From the NCBI GenBank assembly GCA_947258905.1, contig CAMYKF010000309.1, positions 1-7,412 of the forward strand: a DNA stretch of 7,412 nucleotides, in the 5' to 3' direction. Position 1 is the stretch's first letter. Every line of letters begins with the position of its first letter. Made by a program: the position numbers and the translations under genes. Origin of the DNA: an uncultured Pirellulaceae bacterium (GTDB lineage: Bacteria > Planctomycetota > Planctomycetia > Pirellulales > Pirellulaceae). Below are positions 4,502 through 7,412 of the stretch, one piece after another. A model generated the notes under the pieces. That model saw only the letters and a program-made list of their open reading frames with translations, was not told the DNA's origin and did no database searches.

Positions 4502-7372
4502 ATGCGAACCAACGAAATACGCCAAAAATATCTCGACTATTTCCGGCAAAACGGTCACACCGTCTGTTCCAGTGATGTGTTGGTCCCGAAGTGGGATGAT
4601 ACCGTTCTGTTTACTCCGGCCGGCATGAATCCGTTCAAGGACCATTTTTTGGGCAAGGTGGAACTGGAGTTCACCCGGGCTGCCAGTTGCCAAAAATGCC
4701 TGCGCACCGGCGACATCGAGAACGTCGGTCGCACGGCCTATCATCACACCTTTTTTGAAATGTTGGGGAACTTCAGTTTCGGTGACTATTTCAAGACCGA
4801 GGCCATCATGTGGGCGTGGGAATTTCTGACGGATCCCAAATGGATGGGTATCGATCCTGATCGATTGACCGTATCGGTGTACAAGGATGATCACGAAGCT
4901 GCTGAAATCTGGCACAACCTGGTGGGCGTTGCTGATGACCGCATTGCCCGACTGGATGAACATGACAATTTCTGGCCCGCTGGCGCTCCATCTAACGGAC
5001 CTGACGGCGTATGCGGTCCCTGCAGCGAGATTTTTTTCCATCCCGACAACGGCAACGAATGTGAAATCTGGAACCTGGTATTTACGCAGTTCAATCGTTC
5101 CGGTGATCCGCCTGACAACCTGCATCCGCTTCCCAGCAAAAACATCGACACCGGCATGGGGCTGGAGCGTATGGCCGCTGTGATGCAGGGGGTCGACACC
5201 AACTTCCATATCGACTCGCTGTTGCCATTAGTCGAAGCCTCTGCCGACGTATGTAGCACCAACTATGACCCGGCCACCGAAGACGGCCGGCGACTACGAC
5301 GCATTGCCGATCACGTGCGAGCCTGCGTGATGGCGATTCACGAAAACGTCTATCCCGGCACGCAAAAGGAAAACTACACAGTGCGGCGGCTGCTGCGGCG
5401 AGCCGTGTTGCAGGGCCATGAAATGGGCGCCCGCGACCCGTTCCTTTATCAACTGGTACCCACGGTCGTGGACCTGATGAAGGAACCCTATCCGGAGTTG
5501 ACGACGACCGCCGACAACGTGAGTCAGGTGATCAAGGGAGAAGAAGAGAGTTTTCTCAATACGCTGGACAGCGGCTTGGCCCGCATCGAAGACATCTTCG
5601 CCGGCATGCAATCCTCCGGCTCGAGGGTCGTCGATGGCCACGCTGCCTTTGACCTGTATCAGGAGCAGGGTATTCCCGCCGAGCTGTTTGAATCGATTGC
5701 CGACGAACGCGGATATGGATTCGATTGGGAAGGCTATGAAGAAGCCAACCGCACGCACAAGTGCCGCAGTGGTGCCGGCCGGAAAGGCGTGATGGGCGAC
5801 TTTGGACCCATCGACGACATCAAGCGCGAAGTCAAATCGACCGAATTTGTCGGCTACGCTTGCACGAGCGAGCAAAGCGTCGTCCGCGGTCTGGTGTACG
5901 AAGTGCAGGAGACGCTGGTGGAGGATGATGACGACGGGAATCCGGTCGAGACAACACGGACCGTCCAGCATGCCACGGATTCACTGGTGCCGAACGAAGA
6001 TCAGAAACAGCTGCTGGTGCTGGATCGAACGCCGTTTTACGCCGAAGCCGGGGGTCAGGTCGGTGACACGGGTCGCATCGTGGGTCCGGCAGGCGAGTTT
6101 GCCGTTTCCGATGTGCAAAAAAACGGCGATGTCTACGTGCATTCCGGCCGGGTCACAACCGGAACGATTTCCAGTGGGGAACAGGTTGCCGTGGAAGTGG
6201 ACGTGCAGCGTCGCAACGGCATCCAGCGTGCGCATTCGGCCACCCATATTCTGCATTACGCCTTGCAAAAATTTGTGGGTGAGCACGCCCAGCAACGCGG
6301 TTCCAAGGTACAGGACGACCAGTTGCGGTTTGATTTCGCCAACCAGGAAGCCGTGACAATTGGGCAATTGCAGCAGATCGAAAACGAATCCAATCGCCGC
6401 GTTGAGGAAGCTGCTGAAGTGACCGCCAAGATTCTACCTATGGACGAAGCGCGGGCCAAAGGCGCCATGATGCTGTTCGGTGAAAAGTATCCCGATCCGG
6501 TCCGCATGGTTTCCATCGGCGACTACAGCAAGGAGCTGTGCGGCGGCACGCATGTTGCCAACACGTCCGATATCGGACCGTTTGAAATCATCGGCGAAGA
6601 ACTGATATCGGCCGGGACTCGCCGGATTACGGCACTCACCGGTGAAAAAGCCCGTCAACATGCCGAGCAGATCAATTCGGCCATCAACAGACTTGAGGAG
6701 CTGTTGCAAGTACCGCCGGCAGGCCTCGTCGAGGCCACAAAGCAGCTGGCGAAGTACGCGCGGGACCTCAAGAAACAACTGGCACGAGGCAATCGCGACC
6801 TGCCGCCGCGCAGCGAACCGGCACTGGCTGACGCCGAACAGCAAGACGCCGACTACATGGCTCGCAGGGACATCTTGCAACAGGTTGCCCTGGTTTTTAA
6901 CGCGCCACTGTCGCAAGTGGTTTCGCGAGTCGCAGGGCTGCAGGACGAGATCGAGCAGCTGACTTTGCAAATCGAGCAACTTGCCGATACAGAGGAGATT
7001 TCCGCAGACGAACTGTGGAGCCGGGTCATCCAGCTGGGCGACATCAACCTGGTCGTCTGCGAAACTCCCGCTGCCAATCCCAATAGCATGCGTGGACTGA
7101 TTGATCAGCTGCGCAAGAAACATCCCTCGTGCGCCGTGTTCCTGGCATCGATTCAGGGAGCGGACAAGGTGATTTTGGTCGCCGGTTTAAGCAAGGACCT
7201 GGTCGAACGGGGACTGAGCGCCGGCGATTGGGTCAAAAACGTCGCTCCGGTTGTTGGTGGCGGGGGCGGTGGCAAACCGGATATGGCCCAGGCCGGCGGC
7301 AAGCAGCCAGACAAGATCAACGTGGCCCTGGACGCCGCGAGAGAATATCTGCGCACGGCCACCGTAACCTGA
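4502..7372 (+). CDS. alaS: Alanine--tRNA ligase
   Basis: This cytoplasmic class II aminoacyl-tRNA synthetase charges tRNA-Ala and hydrolyses mischarged Ser/Gly-tRNA-Ala. The protein has 956 residues, longer than the usual 875 or so. The catalytic domain shows FTPAGMNPFKDHFLG (37-51), DIENVGRTAYHHTFFEMLGN (71-90), CGPCSEIFF (171-179) and NIDTGMGLERMAAVMQ (214-229). The tRNA-recognition region includes VRRLLRRAV (294-302). The editing domain keeps its zinc ligands: H578 and H582 in AHSATHILH, then C680 and H684 in CGGTH. The C-terminal C-Ala domain carries the glycine-rich VVGGGGGGKPDMAQAGG (917-933). The extra length includes an acidic insertion near 472-494 and an extended linker near 757-790. 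The usual LYDTYGFP motif reads LYQEQGIP (385-392). ATG 4502 is chosen because MRTNEIRQKYLDYF is the normal N-terminus; the frame extends upstream to 4394 without homology. Confidence 0.98.
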   Translation: MRTNEIRQKYLDYFRQNGHTVCSSDVLVPKWDDTVLFTPAGMNPFKDHFLGKVELEFTRAASCQKCLRTGDIENVGRTAYHHTFFEMLGNFSFGDYFKTEAIMWAWEFLTDPKWMGIDPDRLTVSVYKDDHEAAEIWHNLVGVADDRIARLDEHDNFWPAGAPSNGPDGVCGPCSEIFFHPDNGNECEIWNLVFTQFNRSGDPPDNLHPLPSKNIDTGMGLERMAAVMQGVDTNFHIDSLLPLVEASADVCSTNYDPATEDGRRLRRIADHVRACVMAIHENVYPGTQKENYTVRRLLRRAVLQGHEMGARDPFLYQLVPTVVDLMKEPYPELTTTADNVSQVIKGEEESFLNTLDSGLARIEDIFAGMQSSGSRVVDGHAAFDLYQEQGIPAELFESIADERGYGFDWEGYEEANRTHKCRSGAGRKGVMGDFGPIDDIKREVKSTEFVGYACTSEQSVVRGLVYEVQETLVEDDDDGNPVETTRTVQHATDSLVPNEDQKQLLVLDRTPFYAEAGGQVGDTGRIVGPAGEFAVSDVQKNGDVYVHSGRVTTGTISSGEQVAVEVDVQRRNGIQRAHSATHILHYALQKFVGEHAQQRGSKVQDDQLRFDFANQEAVTIGQLQQIENESNRRVEEAAEVTAKILPMDEARAKGAMMLFGEKYPDPVRMVSIGDYSKELCGGTHVANTSDIGPFEIIGEELISAGTRRITALTGEKARQHAEQINSAINRLEELLQVPPAGLVEATKQLAKYARDLKKQLARGNRDLPPRSEPALADAEQQDADYMARRDILQQVALVFNAPLSQVVSRVAGLQDEIEQLTLQIEQLADTEEISADELWSRVIQLGDINLVVCETPAANPNSMRGLIDQLRKKHPSCAVFLASIQGADKVILVAGLSKDLVERGLSAGDWVKNVAPVVGGGGGGKPDMAQAGGKQPDKINVALDAAREYLRTATVT

Positions 7373-7390
7373 GCACAGCTATTGGTATTT

Positions 7391-7412
7391 ATAGCGGCAG
7401 GGCGCGAGCCCT
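7391..7412 (+). repeat. Short perfect hairpin after alaS, possibly the start of a dispersed palindromic repeat or terminator
   Basis: AGGGC (7399-7403) pairs with GCCCT (7408-7412) around a GCGA (GNRA-type) tetraloop, 26 bp after the alaS stop and ending exactly at the window edge. The leading ATAGCGGC followed by this hairpin resembles short GC-rich palindromes that I recall as common between genes in Pirellulales-like genomes. It may equally be the stem of an alaS terminator whose T-tract lies outside. Confidence 0.4.

Overview
The window looks like a housekeeping segment of a planctomycete chromosome, most likely Pirellulales/Rhodopirellula-like. That placement is an inference. It rests on the moderately GC-rich DNA, the planctomycete-flavoured RecA and AlaRS sequences, the sparse Shine-Dalgarno signals, and a repeat-like hairpin at the right edge. 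I see no phage, insertion sequence, CRISPR array, rRNA or tRNA.

Layout from left to right. A PfkB-family sugar/nucleoside (adenosine-like) kinase lies on the minus strand; it starts at 824 and runs off the left edge just before its catalytic motif. A divergent intergenic region of about 240 bp follows. It holds a possible kinase promoter and a tandem 40-bp duplication of the thpR start region. Then come four plus-strand genes: thpR (RNA 2',3'-cyclic phosphodiesterase / 2'-5' RNA ligase family, 1064-1636), recA (1821-3056, with a repeat-bearing basic N-terminal extension), an exported trypsin-like serine protease with two PDZ-like domains (ORF 2995-4404, start uncertain) and alaS (4502-7372). 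The last 40 bases are intergenic and end in a short perfect hairpin.

Context. thpR next to recA recalls the cinA-ligT-recA cluster of Deinococcus and other bacteria. The order recA-X-alaS recalls the gammaproteobacterial recA-recX-alaS order, but the middle slot here encodes a secreted protease instead of RecX. A strong terminator-like hairpin sits about 30 bp after the recA stop, inside the protease reading frame. recA is therefore probably largely uncoupled from the protease and alaS.

I found no convincing new multi-gene system. The points worth a second look are local: the duplicated thpR initiation site with its nine-codon mini-ORF, the two competing recA starts around a KTTTA-repeat tail, the recA terminator embedded in the protease N-terminal coding region, and the protease occupying the recX position.
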